From Symbiodinium natans (lineage: Eukaryota > Sar > Dinophyceae > Suessiales > Symbiodiniaceae), in the NCBI GenBank assembly GCA_905221605.1, contig CAJNDS010001002.1, forward strand, positions 111,337 through 175,336: DNA of 64,000 nucleotides, given 5' to 3'. The translations under genes and the position numbers were made by a program. The notes under the pieces are model-generated. The model worked only from the letters and a program-made list of their open reading frames with translations. It was not told where the DNA came from and did not search any database. Shown in pieces: positions 31,565 to 42,504 of the stretch (position 1 is its first letter; the number at the start of each line of letters is the position of its first letter).

Positions 31565-33200
31565 TGCCACCCGCAATTTGCATTCGACTTCGCAATAAAA
31601 GCGAGTCCGTCGCGGCGCACGTCTGGATCCGTCCACAGTAATTATTGGGTGTCTTGCCATCGATGTAGGACCAGTTCCAGAGCTCAGCGTTCGTTTCTTG
31701 AACCCTGCTCATTGATTGAGGTTTCGACGCCAACTTTCAAGTGCGCTTTTCTGGGAAACGCCCACTTGGTGTACATGGGCTTCGAGGGCTTTCAGGGGGT
31801 TTATGGGGATGTATTGGACTTGTAGCTCGTTGGTGGCGATCTTGTTGAGGGAGGTTGGGGGGTTTAGCATGGACCTCTCCCCATGCTCGCAGGGACCTAA
31901 CCAGGACGTCCTTCAGGGTTCCAGTAACCTACATTAAATATATCACCCTAAACCCTCTCGGGCCATCTTGCATCAGTTATCCGAGGCAAGGCCTTCAGGC
32001 CGTGCTTTCGCGGCGCGTTCCGGTCGCCCTCGAGGATCACGAGGATGGGATCACGGTAGGAGGAGGGCCTCAGTCGACTTGGCGAGCCTTAGGGCATTAG
32101 TTTTCAGGGTCTGCGGGCAAAGCACTGAGAAGTTCCTGGCAGGCTCCCTGCTGGTCGCAGGCCCTTGAACCCTAAAAACCCGAAACTGCCCTAAGCCCCC
32201 TTAGAAACCTTTGAGGTTTGCACCTTCAATCCAATCAAACCCTTTAAACCTCTGGCCACTCTTGGCTTCCTGCACCAGCTCAGAGAAGAGCGCAATCTTC
32301 ATGAGTGCCATCAAAGGCACACTGAGCCTTGTGGAGGGCAAAAAAAGCCAAGAACGAAAGAACACGACGACCGTCTCCCCCCATAGTAGGACTTTCAACA
32401 TAAACAAAGCACAACGAGCATGGCCTCTCATCGTTGCTCATACAGTTTAAGGCCATGCTGCGTTCGTATTTATGTTGAGATCGACTCAGGCAGGCGCTAC
32501 ATTGGCATGCTGAACGCCGGAATCACTGCTAACTGCTAACACAAAACTCCTCCGACGCCATCAAGAGCAGGGTTCTAGGGCACTGACAGCATGCCAGTGG
32601 GCCCCCACAAATATCCGAAGACGCCGACTGACCTGAGCATGCGTTTGGGGTTTCGGCTGCAGGAAATTTAAACAAGCACTCGCTGACATGCATGTTGCGA
32701 AAGCCCAACCAACTTTTGAAAGTAGCAGCGGCGGTAAATGTGCGAACGCTAGCAGCAACCATTAAGCAGGTTCCGAAGGAACAGATGAGCCTCGATGTTG
32801 TTAGCAGTCGTGATTGTACGAGTAGTACTTATCAGTGCCAGTGTACCAGAGGCCATGCTTAGTGGAAGCGGTCGTCGTCCTAGTCGTGTTCAGTGTCATT
32901 ACTGTGTTGGAGGAGGTGGAGGTGGAGTTTGAGGTGGAGGTGAGGCGGTCGTGGTGGTGGCAGAAGACGAAGATGGCATTGCGCAGGAGCAGCAGGTGGC
33001 AAGAATACTAGAGCAGAACTGACTAAGCGGTGGCAGTTGGTGGCGGTAGTTGTGGTAGAGGCCGCGGCGGTAGCAGCTCTCGTTAACCGTCCACCAGCAA
33101 GAGCAACCGTGGTCGAAACAAAGAGAACAAGATCCAGTAGCAATAGCCTTTGCAACCTCAGCATTCCAAAGAAACAGCATGTAGCCCCCTGCGCCGCTAA
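31565..33200. other. Stretch without a firm gene
   Basis: A minus-strand frame at 31640-31700 (NAELWNWSYIDGKTPNN) may be an exon. Telomere-like words lie at 31940-31960 and 32165-32250. A GGTGGA/TGGAGG-rich stretch at 32900-33070 gives open frames of low complexity. Confidence 0.4.
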
Positions 33201-33292
33201 GCTGTTTCTGTGTCGCTACTGCTACTGCCGTGGACAGCACCCACCCATGCCACAATGGCGTCAACTCCACACCCTTTTCGAAATCTCTGAGC

Positions 33293-33906
33293 TCAAGGCA
33301 AGAGGATCATGACTGGATGCATTCGGAGCTTCTTGTCGCTCTCAATAAGCTTCACCTTGGGCCGGGGCCGCTGCCGGTACTCGTTTCAGGTTGCAATGTA
33401 ACTGTCATGCAGCTCAGGCCAGTGGATCACCCTAAGGGGATTACAGAGAACATACCAGTTCCATACATTGACAAAACGGCAAAGTTCAAACATCCTGTAG
33501 CTTTCATGATTCGGTGCCTCAATGATGTTGCTGAAGGCAAACTTCAGGGCCAGCTGCCCAATAATGGCCACGAAAAGCACCTGCCATCGGAAGGGTCAGG
33601 CTGAGTGAACCACGGTCATGGGGCTCACACCCCCTCTCGCAACTAATGTCATTGGAACCCCAGGCATGTGCCATCAACCAGCAGTGGTCTAAGCTTCCCC
33701 ACCAGCATTGGCCGCTCGATGCGGCTGTCAAGAATAATGACAGGGCATGGTAAGACCTTGCAGGATCGATCTACAAGGACGCGTGCAGCATGGGTGTAGC
33801 CGGCTCGTTCAGAACACAACACGTGCTGAACTCTTCTACTACTATATATTGCAACAAGCAGAAGCTCGGAGAGATCTTGAACAGCTTGGTGAAGGTAGGT
33901 GGGCAC
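33293..33906 (-). CDS. 3' part of a membrane-protein gene, three exons
   Basis: The exons lie at about 33906-33679, 33580-33431 and 33355-33293, with phase 0 at both joins. The middle exon is exactly 50 codons (VLFVAIIGQLALKFAFSNII at its start, RFVNVWNWYVLCNPLR at its end). The last is 20 codons plus TGA (VKLIESDKKLRMHPVMILLP). The upstream exon reads VQDLSELLLVAIYSSRRVQH and later DSRIERPMLVGKLRPLL. Donors are CTG|GTTGAT and AGG|GTGATC; acceptors are GGCAG|G and CCAAG|G. The middle exon begins with a hydrophobic segment, so a membrane protein is likely. Function is unknown. Confidence 0.6.
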
Positions 33907-34026
33907 GTGCCAACAAGGGGCGGGTGGAGCCCATCTAGACCCAAATCCCTCGGTGGCTCAACAAAGCCAACAGAATCCTTGGTTGTCATCCGCTCAGGGC
34001 CCGTCCATGGCAATGAAGGGGCCTAC

Positions 34027-34165
34027 CTGGCAAAACATATGAGGAAACGTGCGGCCGGTTCTCGCGACCAGCATATCACACTGAATCTTTGTGATAGTGA
34101 TCGTAGTGCATTGAGAACGCAGCTTTCGTCAGGACTGGCAGCTGGGGACGGCATCTTTAGTCAGC
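34027..34165 (-). CDS. Candidate exon upstream of 33293-33906
   Basis: The minus-strand frame reads SPAASPDESCVLNALRSLSQ then RFSVICWSREPAARFLICFA and ends at a good donor, GCCAG|GTAGGC. It may be a further upstream exon of the gene ending at 33293. The plus-strand frame is also open here. The acceptor is not fixed. Confidence 0.4.
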
Positions 34166-34700
34166 CGAAGCCCCAAACCCCAAAACCCCAAAAGCCTACA
34201 CTCTAAACTCTAAACTGCATATAAACCCTATCTAAGGCCCCAAACCCCAAGCCCTTACGCCTTCAAAACCCAAACAATCCCGCATGAGCTTGGCCTCGGG
34301 TACGAAATTCAATGCGAAGGTCGTCAGCGCGAAAACCGACCTTCGAAAACCCAGCTCAGCAGCTCGTTTTGGGCTTTGGGGCTTAAGGCTGTTGATTTGG
34401 GGCCCTTTCGTCTATATCTCGAGGGCGTCTTATCGCAGGATCGCAAGCGGCCATAATCCTCAAGAAACCCCCGGAATCAGGGACTATCTTCTTTCGTCCT
34501 AACGCACACATTCATGATGCATGAGATACACATTTCATGACGGAAGCGTTCTTGTGTTGATTTCTGGGGTTAGCCCTACAGCTGCACAACCTGGAATGAT
34601 CCTCTCAGGTGATCTTGGCGACTGCACGCTCAGCCCCGAAAATCCACCAAGCCCCCTCGACCCCACCTCTCGGGCTCTGGGGATTGGGCGCGAGATCCAC

Positions 34701-34790
34701 TGAGAGGAAGTAGAGAAGAAGCCCTGCCGAGATCCCGTAGCCGAAGCATGCGAGGGTCTTGAACCTCTCGTGGCGCAGGGTCCGAGGAAA
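34701..34790 (-). CDS. Exon with one membrane segment
   Basis: After a CGTCAAG acceptor the minus-strand frame reads FPRTLRHERFKTLACFGYGI then SAGLLLYFLS before TCA|GTGGATC. It has a basic leader followed by about 18 hydrophobic residues. It lies downstream of the membrane-protein exons at 34949-35482 on the same strand and could be their continuation if the stop at 34949 is skipped. Otherwise it belongs to the next gene. Confidence 0.5.
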
Positions 34791-34948
34791 CTTGACGTGA
34801 CTGCACTGCTGCACTGCTGCACTGCTCAAAAATTCGCCTAATTAGCATCTTCCATCGTATCTCTCTAAGGCGATTCACTTCTTGTGCTTCTCGCAGTTCA
34901 AATCGGGTGCACAGCCCAGCCAGATCACGTGCTCATGCGCTGCCCAAA

Positions 34949-35482
34949 TCACAGGCTCGACCCTAAATGCGCAATCGGCTTGGCATCTGGCATGATGTAC
35001 TTTCGAAACATGACGTCCACAGATGAGTCCTTGGAAGCCGTGCGAATTAACAACAGCTTACCCGTTTGTTTGGGGCTATCTCGTCATCGTCATCCACGAC
35101 CCTCTAATTCCTGAGCCCTGTTTCCCCCCAATGCACCCGCAAATTACCTCAAGGTCGCTTGCTTCTTTCGTCGTGCTTCGTCAAGATAGGTGCTCGGGAT
35201 TCTGGCAAGACGAAACTCCTCTTCCTGAACTGAGGCCCTGTCCATGGGTACCGGGCTGCACAGCCAAAAGAGCGTGTACAGCATCGTCAGCAGCACCTCG
35301 GGCACTCCGAGCGCAGTTTCTGAAAAAAAAACTGTTGACCCCGTTCTTGCTTAACGGGCTTTGTCGGGGGAGAACCCGTTTCAAGGAGGTGATAAGGAGA
35401 CGCCGCATGAGTTTGGCGTTCTGAAGGGCCGCTGAGCCCTGCGCGCCCAGAATCAGGGAGCTGACGTTGTTCACGATGTTAC
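34949..35482 (-). CDS. Membrane-protein gene, four 3' exons
   Basis: Four chained exons. 35482-35376 has 35 codons (NIVNNVSSLILGAQGSAALQ then NAKLMRRLLITSLKR). 35296-35148 has 49 codons (VLLTMLYTLFWLCSPVPMDR then ASVQEEEFRLARIPSTYLDE). 35101-35062 has 13 codons (VVDDDDEIAPNKR). 35029-34949 ends in TGA (DSSVDVMFRKYIMPDAKPIA). Donors are CGG|GTTCTC, TTGAG|GTAATT and CGG|GTAAGC, and all phases agree. The last intron would be only 32 nt. The second exon opens with a membrane-like segment, followed by a charged cytosolic-type tail. Function is unknown. The exon at 35653-35894 lies upstream but does not join in phase without a missing exon. Confidence 0.6.
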
Positions 35483-35652
35483 CTGCCGAAACAGGACAGG
35501 GGTTGCAACATGTTGCAACACCTCAGGCTGAAAGCCTGCAAGCACAGCAGGTCATGCACCAAACATGGCCCCAAGACCCTCAATTTTGAACTTCAGGCAC
35601 CTAGAAGCGAGTAGAAAAGATCTTGCGCGGATTTCACGGTGTCGGCGCTCAC

Positions 35653-35894
35653 CTCCTGTCCAAGGGGTTTACAGCGAGCAAGACTAAGTTTTCTGGCGTG
35701 ATGCCGCTTGTCAGCTTCCGAAGCACGCAGCTCGAGTTTGCACCAAACTGCATCCCTTCCTGCAACCGTGAAAAAAAGCGCCCCACACTCAAAACAGCCA
35801 GCTGCAAGCTGCGTGTGACCTGGTACTGCTTCTTGAAGCTCTCCGGAACTTTGCTGAAGAGCGAGAAGAGATCTCGTGTTAGCTGATCCGCCCC
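35653..35894 (-). CDS. 80-codon exon, unknown protein
   Basis: Opens in phase 0 after ACTCCAG|G and ends AGGAG|GTGAGC. It reads DQLTRDLFSLFSKVPESFKK, then QYQVTRSLQLAVLSVGRFFS, then RLQEGMQFGANSSCVLRKLT, then SGITPENLVLLAVNPLDR. It is one of the most convincing coding stretches in the window, soluble and helical. Competing frames on both strands are poorer. It probably belongs to the gene downstream on the same strand, but a linking exon is missing. I recognise no family. Confidence 0.6.
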
Positions 35895-36123
35895 CTGGAG
35901 TACAGGACACTACGAGGGCAGGGTACAGTACAAGGCATCATGTACGGTAAGCGCTTGCTCTGGTGGGGCAGGCAACCTGACAAACCCTAAGAATCTGATA
36001 CAAGAGTGGAGCATATCCAACGAGTAGCAACTTCACAAGCGATACTTAGTAGCAAGTGTTGTTTCGGGATCTTTAAAAAAAGTGCAGTGATCACAGATGC
36101 GACTGCATGATGTGGCCAGCTGG

Positions 36124-36640
36124 TCAGCAGTGCAGTTGCGGCCACAAGCGAAGAACGGCACGGGGTGAGGCCTTTTGGTACACATCCCAGTGATCCTGCA
36201 TGTGTCTGGCGGACTCCATGATGAGGAGCCCAAACACAGACAGCCTCAGATTCTGCGGCCAGCTCCGGCTAATACACGTCGGGTCTTGAACAAGTGTCAG
36301 TGTCAGTGCAATGCAGCCCATGATCCCCAGCGCCCTGGAGGGCATCAAATTGGCTCTCAGCTGGCTCTCAAGAGCGACAGGAGGAGTGGAATTGAGTGGA
36401 TTGAGTGTTCAAACGGAGATCTTCCACGTGAGCACCAATCGTAAGCCTCGGGCAGTGCTAGCATGCCCATGGACGCCATCCTCAGCCAAGTCAACCAGGT
36501 GGTAAAATCAGTCATCCACAGTGCCGCTAGAGAAATCTGAAATCCAAGACTGAGGCCATCGGTTTGGGCTGTTTGGGGTTGAGGGCTCATTTCTTGGCAA
36601 TAGTATGCACTTTGCCTGTGATCTGTGCAGGACATCACGG
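36124..36640 (-). CDS. Membrane-protein exons, unknown family
   Basis: Two minus-strand stretches. The upstream one (about 36600-36420) reads LGFQISLAALWMTDFTTWLT then WLRMASMGMLALPEAYDW. The downstream one (about 36350-36130) reads SRALGIMGCIALTLTLVQDP and later LRLSVFGLLIMESARHMQDH. Both contain hydrophobic segments of membrane length. They lie between the exon at 36811-36912 and that at 35653-35894, all on the same strand, so a single polytopic protein is possible. Exact splice sites were not resolved. Confidence 0.45.
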
Positions 36641-36810
36641 GATTCGGCATGGCTATTATTGATGCAGGAAGATGCTGTGTGGTTCATTTAATAAACATCA
36701 ACATAAGAAGTTGTGCCGTAATCCGTGCTTGCAAAATTAGTGAAACATTCACTACAGGGCTCGGTGTCGTATTACTGTCGTAATCGGAGATCCATGCCAG
36801 AGCAGCATAC

Positions 36811-36912
36811 CTTTTTCCGCTCGCAGAACCCGCGCTGGGACGCCCCGTGGGCGGGGAAGTAGGCACGCAACCACGCGCGACTGCCTGGAATGTTCGCAGC
36901 TTGCAAAACTCT
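36811..36912 (-). CDS. Exon with a good GT donor
   Basis: The minus-strand frame reads VLQAANIPGSRAWLRAYFPA then HGASQRGFCERKK and ends at AAAAAG|GTATGC. A second frame over the same bases is open to the upstream side but has no such donor. The acceptor lies near 36905-36912 (GACAG|AG). It is probably upstream in the gene that includes 36124-36640. Confidence 0.5.
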
Positions 36913-37047
36913 GTCAACATTTCAGTCCCCTGAGCGAATGATTCAATAGGGCCCCTCTGAAGTCAGCGCACAAGCGCAGCCGTGTGTTCGAGTTCGCTCT
37001 TTCATGATTGTAGGACAGTAGGACAGTCGATTCAACCTTCACCTCTT

Positions 37048-37215
37048 CAATTCTCCAACTGCAGACGCTTAGTTCTGAATCGGTTGCCTGTGCCTATCAT
37101 GCCCAAAAATCCTCCTTACAACGAGTACCCAAACAAGGACACATGCCCGTATCACTTCCAGATCACATCCTACTCCACCTTGCTCTGCATCTTTGAAGCC
37201 GGCGCAGACCCCTAA
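37048..37215 (+). CDS. Doubtful plus-strand terminal exon
   Basis: The plus-strand frame reads LPVPIMPKNPPYNEYPNKDT then CPYHFQITSYSTLLCIFEAG before TAA at 37213-37215, with many C-ending codons. The minus strand is also open over the same interval (LEVIRACVLVWVLVVRRIF) and fits the local transcription direction. I slightly favour plus on codon use. Confidence 0.3.
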   Translation, partial: QFSNCRRLVLNRLPVPIMPKNPPYNEYPNKDTCPYHFQITSYSTLLCIFEAGADP

Positions 37216-37263
37216 GCCCTTAGTGCTCTCTAAAACTCAACTGCAGCAGATTCTTGCTTTTGA

Positions 37264-37720
37264 AGTTGTGTGTGTATATGTATATATATATATATGTATA
37301 TTTGTATATGCATAAATAAGTAGGTAAATACACAAACACACAAACACACAAACACACACATACAAACAAGCATACATACATACATACGTACATACATACA
37401 TACATACATGGTCTTCATACAAACATACCTACATACTTACATACGCACATGTTGTATACCCGTTATACAGCAAATAAAGAAATACACTTAGGTGTGCGAC
37501 ATACATACATATGCATACATATGAGCTGTATATATATATATATACCATATAAGATCTAGATTATTGTATTATAGAGAATCTAGATATCATTATCTTGAAT
37601 TTAAGGCGATACTAGATACCAGTCTCAATATCACATGTAATCATGTTATCATACGTCATCATCATACATCATATCAGGTAGAAGGTCGCTAAACTCAAAA
37701 CCCAAAACCATAACCCCTAG
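37264..37720. repeat. Microsatellite block (TATA, ACAC, CATA)
   Basis: Consecutive TA-rich (37275-37310), ACAC/AAAC (37325-37365), ACAT tetranucleotide (37370-37410) and further TA tracts to 37545, followed by ATCAT-rich sequence. No coding content is credible. Confidence 0.9.
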
Positions 37721-40361
37721 TATTGCAATGCCACGGCACCACAAGGCGCACGGCAGCCCAGTAGCTACCTCCATCATCGTGCCCAGGTGCCGCAGCAACT
37801 CCAGCGCGGTTTAAGGTAGGGGTTTAGGTTTTCGAGGTTTCAGAAGTTCAGGGTATCTGGGGTCTAGGGTTTCAGAGTCTAGTTCAGGATTTGGGGACTT
37901 TGGGGCTGAATGGTTTAGGGGGGCTTTGGGTTTAGGGCCTTTAAGCTTTTATGGGAGGTGCTCAAGATTCTCTTGTAGCCTTTGCAAGGTTCAATCCACC
38001 GACGCCCACATTAAACCCGCCGCACAAGTTCCATGCTCCAGACTTACGAGCCTGAGCCTCAGACTGGGCACAGTTTCCACCGAATTGAATCATCACCACC
38101 GTTCTATATGTAAGCACGAGGGGAACATGAGCTGTGAAGACGTGGCTTCTACGAAGCGTAAGTAAACCTGCTCGCGCAAGGCTTCAGCTTCTGCACATGC
38201 TACGCTCTCCACAATCGAAACCTTCGCAAAACACGGGGGAGGAAAAGCGTTTCATAGAAAGACAAACCGGCGCAAACCTGCATGAACAAATCCTATACTC
38301 CAAGCGGTCACGGCAAGGTCAAATTGAAAATTCGCGCACGTTCTCTACTACTAAGGCATTTGGCTTCATTTACCATTAACGGTAGTCAAACCCTCTGTTT
38401 CTGGAGGCCTCACGCTGCGCACAGATCTCCCCAGCGCCGCTGGCGGCAACACCGTCGGCGCTGAAGACAAGCAGCCGAGGGCCTCTTGCCAAGATGGAGT
38501 CTTGAAAGGGGGGCTTTGAAGCTTCGGGGTAGGGGTTTCAAGATTTCCGGTGGTTTGGGTGTAAGGGTAGATAGAGGGTCTTTGGGTTTAGGCATAACTA
38601 ACTCAATTCTGCTGACTATGCAGTTGATGCACAATGCGCCCAGCAAGACGTTCTCAGGGAAATGTTAGCATGTAAACATGTACGTCGATACCGTTCCTGG
38701 CAGTTACATGACGGAACGCATGTATTACACACGAAAACATGCAGGCGAGACGTGGGATGGATGGGGTGAACGTGGATCTATTTCTAGATCCATGGACTGA
38801 AACATCCCTTCCCATTCAGACGACTGCACCTTCAACCCCCTAATTCTCCCCCCACACAATCTGCTAAACAATTCCTCGACTCGGCCCCAAACCCTTGCGA
38901 AGACCCAAAGCGCAAGCGAGGTGCAGAGAGCCCTTGGCCCTGAAGCCACAAACACATCTTGCAGCTGCCTCCGTGAGCTCCAACCTCTGGTGGCTTGGGC
39001 TTGGGGTTTAGGGTTAAGGCCCTGGGCCTTAGGCTTTTGAACTCAGGGCTAAACCTTCTGAGCGCTGTAAAACCCTGAAGCCCTAAAAAGCTTTTGCCTC
39101 CGAAATCCTCAGGCCGCGGCTGTCGCGCAGCTGCGCAGAGGGCGCCCAGGTGTGAGGCGCCGTGAGAGGTGCCAGATAGACCTCCCCTGGGCGGAGGTCA
39201 GCAAAATGGAGAGACTGAAGGAGGGGCTACATGTTCTTCAAAGGTTATGACTCCTTTCAGTTCGGAGGTTTGGGAGGATCCACGGCTCGAAGTGACCGCA
39301 CGTGAACCCCTGAACCCATAACCACCTCCAAACCAAAACACTACAAACCAGGACCGGATGACCGGCTCAACTCCCTGCAAGACCTCCCCCAACTCCCTGA
39401 ACAAGGCTTTATGGTAGGGTCTTTGGAAACGGGAAAAGACAAGCCTCAGTTCAGGCGCCCAAGGTTTAGGGGGTCTCGGAGGGTTTAAAGTTCGAAGAAG
39501 CTTTTTTGGCTCCAAGGAGCCGCCACGCAGCATGACCGCACTGCCCGGCCTAGGCCAGATGTCGCCTGCATCCCAGGTCTTGGCTTGAAGGTGCTGGTTT
39601 CAGTGCTTTGGCTATTCGGGGTTTTGGGATTTTGGGTTTATCGTTTAGGGGCAGTAACATGCTAATTAAACCGTCATGGCAAGAAGAGAACGGAAGAGCA
39701 CGATGCTTCAAGCTGAGGGACCCAAAAGCCCAGCAGCCCAGGCCTGTCTAGTGTGGGAGAATCTCCCCATGTATATCCTCGGAAATAGAAAAGTCGATAG
39801 GTCCTCTGAGGACAATCAGGGGACTACAAAAATTCCCCCCAAGGGCCTACCGAGTCATGAAATGATTTTACACAGAGACGGAACAGAACGCTAAGCCCTC
39901 AAGTCCCTAAAGCATCGCGCTCCTACCATGGCGGCCAAGCACCTGCATGTGCAGACGGCGCCGCCGAAGCGTCAAACGCGGCCATGTGGCCATCAAAACC
40001 ATTCTCGTCACCTTGGTCTCAGACTCGGCAAGGGGGTTTTATAGGGTTTATAGGGTTTAGGCCTTAGGGGTGGAGGAGCTTGTGACCAAAAGCGATCTAG
40101 CAGTTGGTGCGAAGGGAGATGCCAGGTTTCTAGCTTCAACTCGTTCCCTGGGCTCGGAGGCAGAAGAAGCCCTTTGGCCCTTTGGGGCCTCGTGGGCTGG
40201 ACTGCGGCATCTTGTGGAGGGAGGGAATGTTATGACCTCTGGGTGTGAGCTGAGCTTCTGCCACGACCTTCGGGGGCTTCAGCCGTCGCAAGCTCGCGCG
40301 CCTGCATCGTACCTGAGCTGTCGCCGCACTTTGGCCTACTTATGGCCTGTGTAGATGGCTA
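37721..40361. other. Stretch with only weak exon candidates
   Basis: Telomere-like words are dense at 37800-37940 and 39000-39080. Weak minus-strand candidates: 38050-38105 (FGGNCAQSEAQAR), 38725-38955 (RALCTSLALWVFARVWGRVE) and 39930-40010. A plus-strand open region lies at 39676-39894. None has a full set of splice signals, so none is annotated as a gene. Confidence 0.4.
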
Positions 40362-40798
40362 CGTAAGCCTGAACTTGTACGGAGAAGGAGGGATGCTTCG
40401 GCCACCATCTGCGCTTGCAGCCTAAGTGGCACTCGATGAAATCCAAACGAACCTGCAGCAGTCACATGTTCGGCGACATGGCAATGCCAAAATCTTGCCA
40501 GGAGAGGCTCGCAAAGCAGCCCACAGCGACGAAACCTCATCCCACAGCCGGTGACAGAGGACTGTGCCTTTTTGTAGCTCTGCAGAACCTTTATGATACC
40601 TGTTCCCAGAAATCTGAAGCCCGCCTCCCAAGCATCATCTAAGAAGCGGCTGCCGCCCGCATGTGCCCGATCCCCAGCAGCATCCTCAGGTTCGAGTGAG
40701 ATGTCGAATAGTTCTTGCTTGTTATCGCCCTCGACAACCTTTGATCGCCCTCTACAACCCTTGAAGAGAATTTTGTAGGCACCCTGTAATTCCAGCAA
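40362..40798 (-). CDS. 3' exons of an unknown gene
   Basis: An upstream stretch (about 40798-40610) reads GAYKILFKGCRGRSKVVEGD, then NKQELFDISLEPEDAAGDRA, then HAGGSRFLDDAWEAGFRF. A second exon (about 40580-40453) reads KGTVLCHRLWDEVSSLWAAL then RASPGKILALPCRRTCDCC and ends CTGCAG|GTTCG. After this, a final stretch with two open frames ends in TAA at 40345-40343 or TAG at 40340-40338. In-phase joining to the former would need a 31-nt intron ending ACTTAG|G. The proteins look soluble and acidic, then cysteine-rich. No family is recognised. Confidence 0.5.
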
Positions 40799-40984
40799 CT
40801 ACGAAGAACCAGTTAGCCAATCCAGAGGACAAAGAGATCCTGGCTTCAAAACTGTTGGCGACGCTCGAGTGTGACAAGTTGATGCTTCAATGCCTTCGTT
40901 GGTGCAGTCTAACCTTCAAGTGCGACGCACTTCGAGTCACCCTCCATACACTCTCGCCCCCCCCCCCCCCTCCCCAATCACACA

Positions 40985-41095
40985 CTAGTGGCATCTTTCC
41001 TGCAGCTGGCAACATCAATGTAACATCAACCTCAACGTTCGGAACATGTAGCCCTCTGAAGGCGTCAGCGCCCAACTGCTTAACAGGTACACCCC
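40985..41095 (-). CDS. Candidate exon
   Basis: The minus-strand frame reads VKQLGADAFRGLHVPNVEVD then VTLMLPAAGKMPLV, directly upstream of a poly-G tract (40960-40974 on the plus strand as C). It is followed downstream by another open stretch at 40810-40890 (LSHSSVANSFEARISLSSGL). Both probably belong to the gene ending near 40340. Borders are approximate. Confidence 0.4.
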
Positions 41096-41379
41096 GAACC
41101 CTCAAATCCCTCAACTAAAAGCCCCTCAAACCCCAAACACACAAAAGCTGACAAGTATGCCTTCAAGCCCAGCCTAAAGAAGCACCCTAATCCCTCAAAC
41201 CCCAAACCCTAAACCCTAAACTTGTGAAAACCCGCCCCTGCTGAAACCTAAACCTCTGAACCCAACCTCCGCCAGCCGCGCCCCGCCCAGCACCAGCAGC
41301 GAGCGCCCACCACTTCCAGGAGGGGGGAAGGCCAGGAGCCTTCAGCTCCGAGGGTTTAGGTTTTTAAGGTTTAAGGTTT

Positions 41380-41487
41380 AGGGTCTAGGAACTAGGGTCT
41401 AGGGTCTAGGGTCTAGGGTTTAGGGTTTAGGGTTTAGGGTAGGGTTTAGGGTTTAGGGTTTAGGGTTTAGAGTTTAGAGATTAGTTT
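41380..41487 (+). repeat. Interstitial telomere-like array with variant blocks
   Basis: Four TCTAGGG-type units are followed by about nine TTTAGGG units, with one deleted copy (TAGGG) and TTTAGAG at the end. Variant units are grouped rather than mixed. This is the longest compact array in the window. Confidence 0.95.
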
Positions 41488-41581
41488 AGAAGAGCTTGGG
41501 GAACTGTTCGGGTTCAACCTAACATAGGGTTCCTCGAACCCAAGGTTCTAAGATGTGGATGGTAGCAGAAAGAAGGAGGAG

Positions 41582-41790
41582 CTACGAAAGCACAACGTCC
41601 TTTCTGTGGAGCGCCAGGGAGCGGCGCGCTACGTGGCTCCCAGTCCTTCTGCTGGCGCTTGCTGGGCAGGAGAGCTTAGGTGTACCGGCATCTTCTAGTA
41701 CCTGTTTAATGGAGATACATAATCGAGAAGCTAGCTGTAGCGTGGCTCTGGTGATGTGCCCATGGACTTCGATGGAGAGCACACAACTTG
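41582..41790 (-). CDS. 3'-terminal exon, unknown protein
   Basis: After a CCACAAG acceptor the minus-strand frame reads LSIEVHGHITRATLQLASRL, then CISIKQVLEDAGTPKLSCPA, and ends in TAG at 41584-41582. A TTTAGGG word sits about 20 nt upstream of the acceptor in the presumed intron. The plus strand is open too (MWMVAERRRSYESTTSFLWS), which tempers confidence. Possible upstream exon: 42064-42225. Confidence 0.5.
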
Positions 41791-42063
41791 TGGAAGAAAA
41801 ACCCCGACCCTAAAGCAGGGAGAGGAGGAAAGCCGGAGAGGAGGAAAGCTGTGAACATGATTGGGAGCGAGGTTCGGGTGTCGCGACGCTGTTCCAGGTG
41901 GAGCCAGCGTCGGCGGAGATCCAGAGATCTCGTTCAACTCGGAGTCCTACTCCTGGGACAATGCCTGAGAAGACCGGTGATAGTTGCATGTGCCTTGTTG
42001 TTTTGGTGGAGTGTGATAAGTACAAGGAGCACGGTCGGTTCAGCATCACTATCCTATAGCAGT

Positions 42064-42225
42064 CCTAGCAGCTCGTGCTCAAGACGTACACTTGGGGCTC
42101 CGATCGTTTTCGAGTTTGCATGGGCTGAGGGCTGCCGTTTGACCCCGGATCCGCCTCCGAGCACGAGCACTTGCTCGTACTTGGTCGGGACCACACTGAG
42201 TCCTGATGCTGCAGGCTGGGACTTG
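42064..42225 (-). CDS. Internal exon, unknown protein
   Basis: The minus-strand frame reads SQPAASGLSVVPTKYEQVLV, then LGGGSGVKRQPSAHANSKTI, then GAPSVRLEHELL, with a possible GA donor (GCTAG|GACTG). The plus-strand frame is open but begins in a membrane-like stretch with poorer codon use. Between here and 41790, a frame reading VERDLWISADAGSTWNSVAT may be another exon of the same gene. Confidence 0.45.
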
Positions 42226-42504
42226 AAGAATGAGGTAAAGCACTGAACCCTCAACCCTCAACCCGAGCTGAGTTGCCCGTTGCAGAATTAAATCGCCGCC
42301 ACATCTCGCACATGGGCACACCACAAAGAAACACCACAGCGTAGACCATGACTTAGAGTCCCCAAAAACGAGGTCCTGGATCCAAGCGCCCACCCCAGGG
42401 AACACGGCGGCACATGCAGTACCTCGAGTTTAGAGTTTAGGGTTCAGGGTTAGGGCTTAGGAACCCAGCACACCCTCAAACCCCCAAAGCCCTGAAGCCC
42501 GAGG

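Noticed and set aside
30922-31733. Very long overlapping open frames on both strands (up to 249 codons)
   Set aside because: They follow from the alternating CA/TG composition, which lacks stop codons in all frames. Cys/His/Thr-rich low-complexity peptides are not credible proteins.
37220-37422. Minus-strand frames rich in MYVCMYV
   Set aside because: Translation of CATA/ACAC microsatellites.
40818-40836. A 19-nt GT-AG intron joining two open frames near 40.8 kb
   Set aside because: Phase would fit, but the length is implausible without RNA support.
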